Shown one piece after another: positions 10,374 to 19,497 of a DNA stretch of 37,309 nt; positions within the stretch are counted from its first letter, which is position 1, and every line of letters begins with the position of its first letter. The DNA is from Perkinsus chesapeaki (Eukaryota > Perkinsozoa > Perkinsida > Perkinsidae): the NCBI GenBank assembly GCA_013115145.1, contig JAAPAO010000348.1, positions 1 through 37,309 of the forward strand, written 5' to 3'. Below the pieces are notes generated by a model that worked only from the letters and a program-made list of their open reading frames with translations, was not told the DNA's origin and searched no databases. A program made the translations under genes and the position numbers.

Positions 10374-12537
10374 TCATATACGATATTGCTCCACAAACTC
10401 TTGCTCCATTTCTTGAAGCCCCTCCGTGCCCTACAAAACCTATAAGATACCAACTTCATATGCCTTTTAATACCTGTGCACATATGACAACCGAATGCAG
10501 CGGGCCACCGAGGCGCTCCGATGCCTTATCAGACGCCACGTCCTCGGCTCTACCGAACACTATAGACTGGTCCTTGCACCCAACACGTGCTACTCCCTGA
10601 TAGGACATATGCCCCACTGTAGTGGATATTTTTATTAACACTACCACTACTAAGGAGTCTTTACCAACTATGCCTGGGTTACCACGGGCCTCATCTATCT
10701 CCATTAATTGCTCAAGGGCTGTCTGCACCGACATGAATCTGATGGAATATTTAACAATAACACATTTTTCTGACACCTCTAGCTATTCAATACAATGAGT
10801 GTTCCATCCAATTGCATAATAATCCACCAAGGTTCCTCAATCGACAAGGCTATGCCCTTAAACACACGGAACATGATTTTTCCAACCTTATACCTTAGTG
10901 TGGTATAATTGTGAATAGCTGGTCTTTGCATCATTCTATAGGCAGAATGCATTTACCCTTTCGTCGTATTAGGGAAACGTATTTTCGCAGATATCTCGGT
11001 ATTAGAAGCCCCCTACGCCTCGAAAGACTCACTCGCATGAATGCAGCTGAATCCTCTGGTATACCATATGCTACAGCGCTCCCCAACAGTTCCCTCACTA
11101 CCTTGGTGGCTCGTAGATATCATTTCCTTTCATAAGGTTAACTATACTCTGCTCCTTAACCTTAATGTCCAACAGGCATAAAGTGTGTAAGCCTCTCTTA
11201 GCATTATCCGCTATTTTATCGAAATAACTATCGGGCTTCCAAGAGTCATCCCAAAAACATATCGAAACAGTCTCGCCGAACCGATATCTAAAGTCAACGA
11301 AACTATACTTTAGGAATTCCACTTACACATGAATATGTATAGGGATTTTATTGAAGAGGCGTGATAAATGATGTAAAGCTTTAGAAAAGCTAACCACTAT
11401 GTACCCTAAACTATACCGAACGGGTAAGTATCCATACATATATCAAGCATGGTACCGTTAACCGGCAGACCATATGAGGACCTAGTATTAGATACCAAAA
11501 TAGAGGTATTATAATTATATTACAATAATGATTAATATGTTACCGACAGATCTAATATGAATTTCAAAGACGACTAAACGTTGTAAATGAAGTTACTCCT
11601 TTTCCCTAAGCTGCCCTTATTACAAATGTAGACCACAGCAAGCTATTGCATTCATAATACTAGCATTGTGAACTACCGATACCTGAGGGAAGTTGATGGC
11701 ATAAAAATTATGGCCCCGATACTACCTCAATATCCTTGGCCTTAGCTCGTAAGAATAAGTCTGTATGTGTTGTGGCGCAAAGAGCATCACCGACGACACA
11801 GAAACATACATTCTTCTCGGTAGCCTAATATGGACAGATGAGCCATGGCTCCTGGCAAACCATTGTACCCTTTCAAGCATCTCCTCACACCCTCCTTCGA
11901 CAAGGTGCCTGTCAGCTTCAATGAAGGGAACGTCTATACCGTAACTGATGTGGAGATAACGGAAAAATCAATGTTCTGGGATCTACTTGCGAACGTAAAA
12001 TGGCACCTCGATTGCTCTTGGAAAACACGACAGTACTCAACCTAGGTTGAGATGTTAACCTTTATATAAATGATACAGAGGAGATTATACTATAGTAGAA
12101 AATATAATACTAATCAATAGAACAACCCTGCTTTCTTATATGGGAATAAAATGTTTCAACAAAACGGGGAGAACAGTCTTCAACGAGCGATGCCGATAGG
12201 AGGTAAAAGGTACGAGCTCTACACTATTCTCAAAAAATTATAAATATCTTCCGGGGTTGGAAAAGTCGACAGGAATTTTTCGTAATTTTCTTTCCCTGCT
12301 ACGTATCCAACACATGCATATATACCAACATTTCACACTTACGCCTTCCTCAAGTCATCTGGCTTCTGTCCGACTAATACACTAGTGTAACTTTCAAGAT
12401 ATACGTAATCAGCTTCACGCAATGCTTCCAGGCCTAAGTACTATATGATGCCCAAACCATTCGCATGCATTGTTACCTTTAAGTGTTATATCTTTAGGAT
12501 CACCAAGTCCAAGGCCGATGAATGTGAGCTTACCCAT
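10374..12537 (-). CDS. DPH5: Diphthine methyl ester synthase (diphthamide pathway methyltransferase)
   Basis: Nine exons, 281 aa, against about 285 in animals: 12537-12477, 12433-12343, 11944-11869, 11824-11726, 11682-11624, 11287-11102, 10738-10645, 10596-10474, 10430-10374. Phases are consistent throughout. It opens with [21 protein letters not shown]-like sequence, then [86 protein letters not shown] and GGPLHSVVI. These are the SAM-binding and substrate-binding signatures of DPH5. The enzyme is cytosolic and methylates the modified histidine of elongation factor 2 on the way to diphthamide. Family GDPF is replaced by GDALC. Five introns are 43-48 nt, while three are 398, 336 and 363 nt. 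Confidence 0.96.
10739..11101 (-). other. Long intron 6 of DPH5 (363 nt)
   Basis: Between IYEPPR and [11 protein letters not shown]. Short plus-strand frames here have no family signature. Confidence 0.7.
11288..11623 (-). other. Long intron 5 of DPH5 (336 nt)
   Basis: AT-rich sequence between CCGLHL and YRFGETVS. Nothing recognisable inside. Confidence 0.7.
11945..12342 (-). other. Long intron 2 of DPH5 (398 nt)
   Basis: Between the coding segments DDLRKA and [12 protein letters not shown]. It contains the perfect 16-bp palindrome CTCAACCTAGGTTGAG at 12036-12051. No frame with a recognisable product. Confidence 0.7.
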
Positions 12538-12959
12538 TAATATACGATAACAGCAAGTCCCTATCAATTATGTTACACCTCAGTTACACACGACATGTTC
12601 CCATTCCAGCCTCTCGACGCAAAACTTTCTCGCTCGCCACTGGCCCAACTTTCTGCTTATACTGCACCGAGCAGTCTGCACGAAATAACACTGTATGTGT
12701 GGAAAGTTTCCACTGGAAACTGCACGATATTGTACTCAGTACCATCGTACAGTCTGCACGAGGTGTAAAAAGATGATATAATACTGAACCAAACGCAACT
12801 GTATGGCTCAAAACTGTATGTGTAGTAACTGTACGGATAAGGGCTACTCGAATAGGCACTCTGCGAGCTTGCACTGTACGATATGATCCTCACTCCATAT
12901 GACATCCTCCCGCTCGGCTGTCGCCGAACTGAGAGGAGCTCCCTCGAACGTCAAAATGG

Positions 12960-12982
12960 TTTGAGACTCTCAAATTGAGAGT
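12960..12982. repeat. Two overlapping odd-centred palindromes
   Basis: TTTGAGA-c-TCTCAAA (12960-12974) overlaps ACTCTCAA-a-TTGAGAGT (12966-12982). Each is a perfect inverted repeat with one central base. Confidence 0.9.
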
Positions 12983-13030
12983 GGCGGAAATAATCTCCGT
13001 CACACCTCAAACGAAAAGTCTCTCGCGTCT

Positions 13031-13063
13031 GAGCCGGTTCAAGAAAGTTTCTTGAACCGGCTC
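13031..13063. repeat. 33-bp perfect palindrome with a single central base
   Basis: GAGCCGGTTCAAGAAA (13031-13046), one G, then its exact reverse complement (13048-13063). It would extrude as a cruciform or fold in RNA as a 16-bp hairpin with minimal loop. Confidence 0.95.
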
Positions 13064-13084
13064 TTGAAGAAACAAAATGGCTCT

Positions 13085-13103
13085 GTCGCAAGCTGCTTGC
13101 GAC
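13085..13103. repeat. 19-bp perfect palindrome with a single central base
   Basis: GTCGCAAGC, T, GCTTGCGAC. It lies 21 bases to the right of the 33-bp palindrome. Confidence 0.9.
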
Positions 13104-14315
13104 ATGCTTGCGTAATGTTTGCGGCAAGCTGAAAACAACCGAATCGCAGTCTCTGGCGAGGTAATACACTGCATCAGAGATTCCCAACACCATAGAAATA
13201 AAACCAGGCGACTCCTCCACCAAATTGAAAGGGAGTTTTACTGGCGATTTTACATGCTTCAAGACCACATCCACATTCCTGTTCTTTCTGAACAGTGCCA
13301 CAGCCGAGTTATGGTCACTCAAGTTGAAGAGGCAAATTGCCATAACTGAAAGCTGTTTGAGATCTTCGAAAAATGAACTTCAGTGTACAACAGTTCAACT
13401 CATAGTTCACGTTGTTTTGCGAAGAAGCTTAGTTCACTTCCAAATGTAAGTACTACATCTAGCCGTCAGTCATGAGTATCAAAAGCACAACCACGCATGA
13501 GGCCCGGCGGTGCAGGCATATACCGTAATTGTTATTGGGGCATTCAAACGGGCTGTTCAAAAAAGCGTTCCTAAAGTGTGTCCATTTGTGTTCATAAGAC
13601 CGTCCCCAGGAATAGTCCGGGGAACGAGCCCAGGAACGTCCTTCGGCACGTTCGAAAAACTTCAAGAACGATCCCTCAACTCCAGTTAAACTATCGCAAT
13701 TAAAATAATAACTATAGGACTCGCTGGTTTACATGACTCTGTGAGCCACCAGCACAACGGCCGAACAAGGTTGAGCAATATCCCACAGAATTCAAACTAC
13801 AGTAGGTGTTTCGACTCGAAAGCTCCGAGGTCCACAAGTTGAAGCCTTATTGCACTGGATTCGTTAATTTGAGTGTCTTGTCATGCTCCTTCGTTATCCT
13901 GGCCGCTCACAGGTCAGCATAAACCTTTTGTGCGCCGCGCATGCGCAGATTTGCACGCATGCTCGGCCTTGCTTACATGGCGAGTTTAACAGCAAGGTAG
14001 TGGACATGTGGCCTGTAAATTACAAGTGAGAAGGAACTGATAGGTGATATATAGTGGAGATCACAGTACGATCTATTAGTGATGCCACTGGGATGAATAA
14101 CCTAGCGAACAACGGACCATTGTCAATGGTATCTGCGCATGCGTGGCCAGAGAACGCCCGCACAGAACGCGAGCCCACAACAAGGGGCAGCAACAAATAC
14201 ATTAGAATCAATGCTTCCGATGTATCCACGGTATATTGTAGGCACGTTTGTATCATAGCGCAGTGTATTCATTGTATACCTGGAGTACACCGCATTCTGT
14301 CAGTTATTTCAGACT

Positions 14316-14552
14316 ATGGCTCTGGTATCTCGTCTTAGCAGCGCCCTATTTTTCATCATCGTGGTCGTCTACGCTGGGAAGAAGTGTAAGGATCAAGGAG
14401 ATTGCCCAGCCGGTCTCGAATGTCAGTGTTCCGCTGCGATGTGCAGCGGTCCTGTACGCCCCTGCGATGTCCTCGCCAAGAACAGCTGCCCGGGAGGCGG
14501 GCAATGCCTCTGTGTGGATTTCGAGTGCCTCCCTCCGAGAGCCGACGTGTAG
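14316..14552 (+). CDS. Small secreted cysteine-rich protein
   Basis: A 78-aa frame with a hydrophobic N-terminal signal peptide: basic start MALVSR, core ALFFIIVVVYA, probable cleavage before GKKC. The mature part of about 58 residues has ten cysteines arranged C-x5-C-x5-C-x-C-x4-C-x5-C-x8-C-x6-C-x-C-x4-C, enough for five disulfides. The spacing recalls small EGF- or WAP-like protease-inhibitor folds, but I do not recognise the family. The bases just before the ATG read TTATTTCAG then ACT, a good splice acceptor, compatible with trans-splicing or a non-coding first exon. It is the only gene on the plus strand right of 4.3 kb. A perfect hairpin follows the stop. Function unknown. Confidence 0.55.
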   Translation: MALVSRLSSALFFIIVVVYAGKKCKDQGDCPAGLECQCSAAMCSGPVRPCDVLAKNSCPGGGQCLCVDFECLPPRADV

Positions 14553-14569
14553 ACTTGGTATCACCAAAA

Positions 14570-14607
14570 TGACAAAATTAGCGAGATTTAATCTCGCTAA
14601 TTTGTCA
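14570..14607. repeat. Perfect hairpin downstream of the small Cys-rich gene
   Basis: AAATTAGCGAGATT (14575-14588), one T, then its exact reverse complement (14590-14603). TGAC and GTCA extend the stem outwards with one bulged A at 14574. It begins 18 bases after the stop codon, so it may be a 3' UTR structure or the end of a tiny inverted-repeat element. Confidence 0.9.
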
Positions 14608-15071
14608 AAGCTTTGTTATCAACCGTCTACTTATATTGTGGCAGTTTTTATTCTGCTGTATGTTACTCTGTTTGTCACACAAGTCCCTTCTCGAAATTAT
14701 CTGCCGAAACATAACCAGGTTTCACGCCTTTAAACGGAGAAGTTGAGTTCTTCCGCCAAGTAGTGACCGTGCTGTCGCAATCGAGTCGCTCTACGCGAGT
14801 GTACCATAACCCGTACAAGAGTCAAAACCCGGCGATGACTAATTTTTGGTGAAATGGTAGATGTTGTACGTTTCAAGCGTACAAGTTTAGGATTCCGCTC
14901 ACTCTGAGTGGAAACTCGCGAGATCCCCCACGATGGTGACGATACTGGAGTTCGCAAAAGGACTCAGCTTGGTCGTGAATCCGGAAGTCTCCAGACAACG
15001 ATTACGCGCCGCGCATTCAAAAAGTCAGATGGATGCCTTATGATGTTCGGCTTCAAAAAGCATTTCAAAAA

Positions 15072-15086
15072 ACTGTGATTCACAGT
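15072..15086. repeat. 15-bp palindrome with a single central base
   Basis: ACTGTGA, T, TCACAGT. Confidence 0.85.
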
Positions 15087-15584
15087 GCTTGCTGTTCATA
15101 GCCTGTGGGCAGAAAGTACCCTGTCGATACAATCATGAGAATTGAGTAAACTTATCCGCTATCACTCGTGAACGCGACAGGTAAAGGGGTTCATGGGGTA
15201 AAACAAACTCGCATTCGACCTCCCCCACATGCCATACAGAGAGAAACAACCGCTTTGGGTTGCGGAAAGCCAATGGTACATACACGTCATGGTCGAAGGG
15301 ACAGGAAGGGTACAAACTGCATGAAATGGCAGAAGAAATGAACGTAGAAGTCTGTAAGTGAGCAAGCACACTCTGCATATAAACACGTGCGGGTGGAGCC
15401 TCGGCATAGCAGCGTAAACTAAGCATGTTTCCAAAAAGAGGTCTATATTTATCTGATGAATTTCGCAGCCACCTGTTGGATCCCCGGCACCCACAATGAA
15501 GGGGTTATTGCCGCAGTGGGGGGGACTCCATGAATCTTTGATGGGTACCATTTCACATCGACTCTTGAAGCTCAGGCGCTATGG

Positions 15585-15602
15585 TGAACCGTTCGCGGTT
15601 CA
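15585..15602. repeat. 7-bp stem with TTCG loop
   Basis: TGAACCG, TTCG, CGGTTCA. In RNA this would be a compact UUCG-loop hairpin, though the closing pair is G-C rather than the especially stable C-G. Confidence 0.7.
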
Positions 15603-16202
15603 ACCGTGACGTTCTCTGTCGCAATGTGACGTGATAATGACACTATCAGTTCAACGGCTTGCCGACCGGCGGACGACGAGATTTAGTTTTCCCTTTTTCG
15701 CTGTTAAGCCAGACCAAGGTTGCATGGTGTTAATGTTACTCACATCGCTGCAGTCTGAGTTATTAACTGTTCTTCTTGTATAACGTGTGTGAGTTATATT
15801 CCAAGGTTTGAAGCGGCTCAGTTAGACACTCCAATTCACGAACGGCTCGCAAGTGGGCTTCATAGCTTTAGTGTGAACTCTGTGTGCTGAAGGTGCTACT
15901 CAAGCTCAACTCGCATGATGAGCGAATTAAGAAACAGTGTCATCCAATGGTCTTATGACGCACAAACTCTTATCAACTTCACAATTGAGAGATCTGGCCT
16001 TTTTCTGGGAAGGGCTCCGTGATGCCGGCTCCAGGCTTGATGTGGATGTCATCGTGGCTTCTGCCCGAGAGGACAGATCTTCATTGAGGATGAGCTCGAA
16101 GAGGCTATCATGCCTAGTGACTAACCACCTGCAAAATGTAGAATCGATAACAGCAGTCTAAATAAGAGAACGCTCAATCGGGATGGCCTCAAGCACTATG
16201 CC

Positions 16203-17960
16203 TTACAAGAATATCTTGGCAGCTAGGTCAGCTACAGTCCAGCCGTTTTGCTCCACCACGGTCACAACATGTGCCAAATTGGAGACACGCGTGTCGCCGT
16301 AAGGGAAGTACTCGACCTTCCTGTTAGCCAGTGAGCACGCAAGCCACTGAGATTCAATAATGTAAGTGCCACAATACTGTAGTAACAGTAGTAAGTCGGA
16401 CCTTCAAGGGCCTACACCTTAATATAACAGAAATAGATCTACATACAGTAAATATGATGTATGAAATGTGATCTGTAGTAAAGATTTTATACGCCCCCGT
16501 ATGAAATAGAATAAATCTGTTACAACGACGTTCATAGATACAGCCACATCTTATGTATTATGGAGATGAGGTCACCTGTATCATAGACTTCAACTGAGGA
16601 TCACCTCCAAAGACACCACAGCCCCAGTTGCCAGTGGCGAAAGCTATTCCATCGGGTAGGCCATCAGCAGTGACCGCAATATAGCACTTGTTGAGTTCGC
16701 GCAGTATGCACCTGAAAGAATGATAACCGGCGCTGAATCTGTACTTGGAGCAACTTCACGCACCTCGGAGTGTATTGCGCTTTCTGATCTCGCGGATCTG
16801 CCCCAAAATGCAACGCATCCATGACGATAACCCAGCTTTCCTGCTGCCCCAATTCCGTCTCTGTCGACCCGGTGCATTCAAATGACGAACCATATCCGGA
16901 ATAGTCTGTGTATCTGACGTACGCAAGCTCAGGAAACCTCACGTATGAGCACGCTACTGTATGGCACCGTGTATGTACATTGCCTCGTAGTCAGCCAGCG
17001 GGTCCACCGACCCTACCAAAATAGATAGGAGAAGCTCCGGGCAAATGATGAACCTGTTAGTCGATAATCTATGGCGCTTTGTGACCTTCCGACCTGATCT
17101 CCTCCTGCACACAGCCACCCGAGAGCACACCGCCCCCAACTCGGCAGTTCGCAAAATCAGCTTGTAGCCGACCAGCAGCGTCTTCTATTCGGTCCGTGTC
17201 ACTGGTAACCTACTGAGTGGTAGGAAGCCAGGTTACATTTGCCGTACCTCGAAAGCCTCGAGCGGAACGTCCTTGCTGCACCACCACTCAGCCATATGCC
17301 TATTCAGTGAAGAAGTAACCATGTATGCAATAGTTGCTGCACCCACTGTTCACTGCCGCGCACACGGCTTATCGAGATTTTACGATCGTCCGGGACGAGA
17401 GGGCTCGCCCTGCATACTCGGTTGAAGTAGAGGATGATACAACGCAGCTTTCCCACTTGTTTGCGCTGGTCACGGAAAAAGTTGGCAAAGTTGAATCTCA
17501 CAGACGCCTTTCCGCGAGCGCTGTAGCCATCAGACCAATACCTATGAAAACCACGTGGAGCAGCTTATTGGGCAAAAACCGTACATTGGAACACCAAAGA
17601 AGGCCAACGCCAACAGGGCCGAGGCTTGATACGGTGTGAAGGAAACTGTCTTGTGCGTTGGGCCGCCGCGTCGCCTTCGCAGCAGTAGGACCGTCTACCG
17701 ACAGCACTGGTGCGTTTGCCCATCGAGGAGGACGCTACTTTGCTCCCCAGAATGGCTTCAATCTCAATGACACGCCGAGCCATTTCAGGTATTGCCTTCA
17801 CCAAAAAAGTGTCCCTTTCTTCTACGGGAAGCTTCCACATCATTTTTGGAAGGTCCTTGTAGAACCTGTGATAGGCAGGTACCCTTGCCAATCATCTGCA
17901 GCCCAACCGTGTCGCCCGGTCTCTCCTCACATAAATCTCAGCCACTCGTTGCATCGCACT
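16203..17960 (-). CDS. PARG: Poly(ADP-ribose) glycohydrolase
   Basis: Exons: 17960-17931 (tentative), 17865-17699, 17645-17585, 17541-17347, 17299-17248, 17209-17094, 17053-16958, 16913-16764, 16711-16576, 16346-16203. At least 381 aa, essentially the catalytic region of canonical PARG. Family landmarks in order: YQASALLALAFFGVP; FNFANFF and CIILYFNRV; RIEDAAGRLQADFAN; the catalytic loop GGGVLSGGCVQEEI, with the tandem Glu of QEE; FIICPELLLS; IQYTDYSGYGSSF; VIVMDALHFG; LRELNKCYIA; FATGNWGCGVFGGDPQLK; and VEYFPYGDTRV near the end. The enzyme hydrolyses poly(ADP-ribose) chains to ADP-ribose in DNA repair and stress signalling. The true start is not resolved: the frame upstream of 17960 needs another exon, or the start lies in one I could not see. 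The long N-terminal regulatory region of animal PARG appears absent here. Confidence 0.95.
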
Positions 17961-17990
17961 CTAAAGGAGATCAATACGCACTCTAAAGGA
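17955..17990. repeat. 14-bp direct repeat at the 5' end of the PARG model
   Basis: CGCACTCTAAAGGA occurs at 17955-17968 and 17977-17990, a 22-base period. On the minus strand each copy carries TCCTTTAGAG, a 3' splice-acceptor-like sequence, so the duplication creates two candidate acceptors in different frames. Confidence 0.85.
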
Positions 17991-18755
17991 AACCACGTAT
18001 AAAGTTGTTGCGGTCCCGATAGGATTTCTTGTCGTCAAGTTGTCGAGATATTCACACTGCCGGGTACAGAACTGTCGGTCCGTAGTAAACGAGTTTATCG
18101 TTATAACATGTCATGGATCAACAGTGGATGTATGTGATAGATGTATATATTTCAACACTACTAGTGTTACACTAGGCGAAAATCGCACACTCGTGCGAGG
18201 AAGAGCAGCAGCAGTATGATTACCCTTAGTCGATCAGGCGTAGTGTTCTCTAAAGAAGACAACTCGGTCATTATCTCAGAGTACTGTAACCAGTCGGTAG
18301 AAGCTGTTGGCAGGTATATGTACCTTTACACACGGGCTTTCACTTTACATAGAGTAATGAAGACATACTCGGAGTAAGGCGGCCGCGTCATTGCGAATGT
18401 AAGTGAATCTTCAGACAACTTCAGCATTTACGAATTGGAAGAACACAACAGGGACAGCAACCTCAGGGAGCAATTACAGATGAAACTGTCAATAAGACAA
18501 CAAAAAGAATCATTATTATTGTATATCCATGGTAACGACGACAAGACAAGGGACCACCTATGCGCAATTGTATGGTGAAGCGAAGTGGTCCACGGAGCAA
18601 TGCAAAGGACTATACGAAACAATTGAGCCCGACATAATGCATGGTACGCTACACATTAGTAATAGTATCACATGGCAGAAGAAATCCCAAAAACATACAT
18701 TGCACTATACCTAGCTGAGAACCTTTTTGGCAGGGCCAGCAGATCAAAGAAAAGT
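17991..18755. other. Intergenic region between PARG and Cys-rich paralog A
   Basis: No supported gene. It may hold the missing first exon and promoter of PARG. A 15-bp palindrome, AACACTA, C, TAGTGTT, lies at 18154-18168. Confidence 0.45.
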
Positions 18756-19418
18756 CTACACAGCAGAGCTCCGAGCTAGACAAGTATCAATAGAGAAGCT
18801 GCGGTTTCTGCAAGCAAGGCCTCGACTATAGATAGGCTCTAGCGCTGGACAGCATGCCTTCATTACAGCCCAAATATTACGTATACACTAAAAAACATAT
18901 TCGTGCTATTACTATTAAAGGGTTTTACTTACATGATCCTTCCTACTATACCAAATACATTCACGAACATTACAGCAATCTTCCTCTTCTTTTATTGATC
19001 GACATAACTTATTAACTGTGACCTCGAGAGCGATGAAGCTGGAGTCCACAGTGATAGCCTCCCCGAGTTCCTTCATCTCCATCGCGTGACCAGCGGCAAC
19101 ACTTTTCGGGTATGTGCAGGAGCAGCCACTCCACTCACAACCACTGGCTCTCAAACACTCTTCTCTGCTCTTGTTAGGGAGGCATTTATCGCATCTTGAC
19201 GTGTAGTACTCTCGATCCAAGGGATGCAGCTGCGGTAGGGCGAAGCTGAATATGCCATCCGTCTCGATACGATGGTAACCCGCGCACTCGGCTTCGTAGC
19301 TTAGATCACATCCGAGACCATCGACCCACATGCAACCGTCATCAGAAATTTCCCGGGCGGCCGGGAGAATAGGAAATCCCATCGCAGATAGAGTGCTTGA
19401 TATTATTCTTATTCTCAT
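18756..19418 (-). CDS. Cys-rich secreted-type protein, paralog A
   Basis: Two exons, 19418-18933 and 18887-18756, separated by a 45-nt intron; 205 aa. The start MRIRIISSTLSAMGFPILPA could be a weak signal peptide. The body has DGCMWVDGLGCDLSYEAEC, then YYTSRCDKC, ECLRASGCEW and CTYPKS, then SSFIALEV and CIWYS, and exon 2 gives CIRNIWAVMKACC and CRNRSFSIDTC before TAG. Paralog B shares every landmark, including the intron position. I recognise no named family; this may be a lineage-specific secreted or surface Cys-rich family. It starts 79 bases downstream of the TRAPPC13 stop on the same strand. Confidence 0.75.
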
Positions 19419-19497
19419 AGACTATACACTGAAGCGCGAAAAGTGATGAGCATAGTTCATGTAAGAAACTCAAGACAATCGCCGTAGAAAATGAGCA

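Larger units (their letters stand above)
12538..14315. other. Upstream intergenic region of DPH5, palindrome-rich
   Basis: I cannot assign a gene. It should contain the DPH5 promoter. A minus-strand frame at 12951-13343 (130 codons) is open but has no recognisable motif and overlaps three perfect palindromes. GC-alternating GCGCATGCGC sits near 13938 and a block of repeated CCAGGAAC-like units at about 13600-13660. Confidence 0.5.
14608..16202. other. Intergenic region without a recognised gene
   Basis: A minus-strand frame at 15133-15426 (97 codons) and an overlapping one at 15162-15551 lack known motifs. Short palindromes lie at 15072-15086 and 15585-15602, and the imperfect TGTACGTTT/AAGCGTACA pair is at about 14864-14882. 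The right end should hold the PARG 3' UTR. Confidence 0.45.

Noticed and set aside
12951-13343. 130-codon minus-strand open frame
   Set aside because: No recognisable motif, no good splice or start context, and it runs through three palindromes. Not strong enough to call a gene.
15133-15551. Overlapping minus-strand frames of 97 and 129 codons
   Set aside because: Neither resembles a known family and the two frames compete; no splice model improved either.
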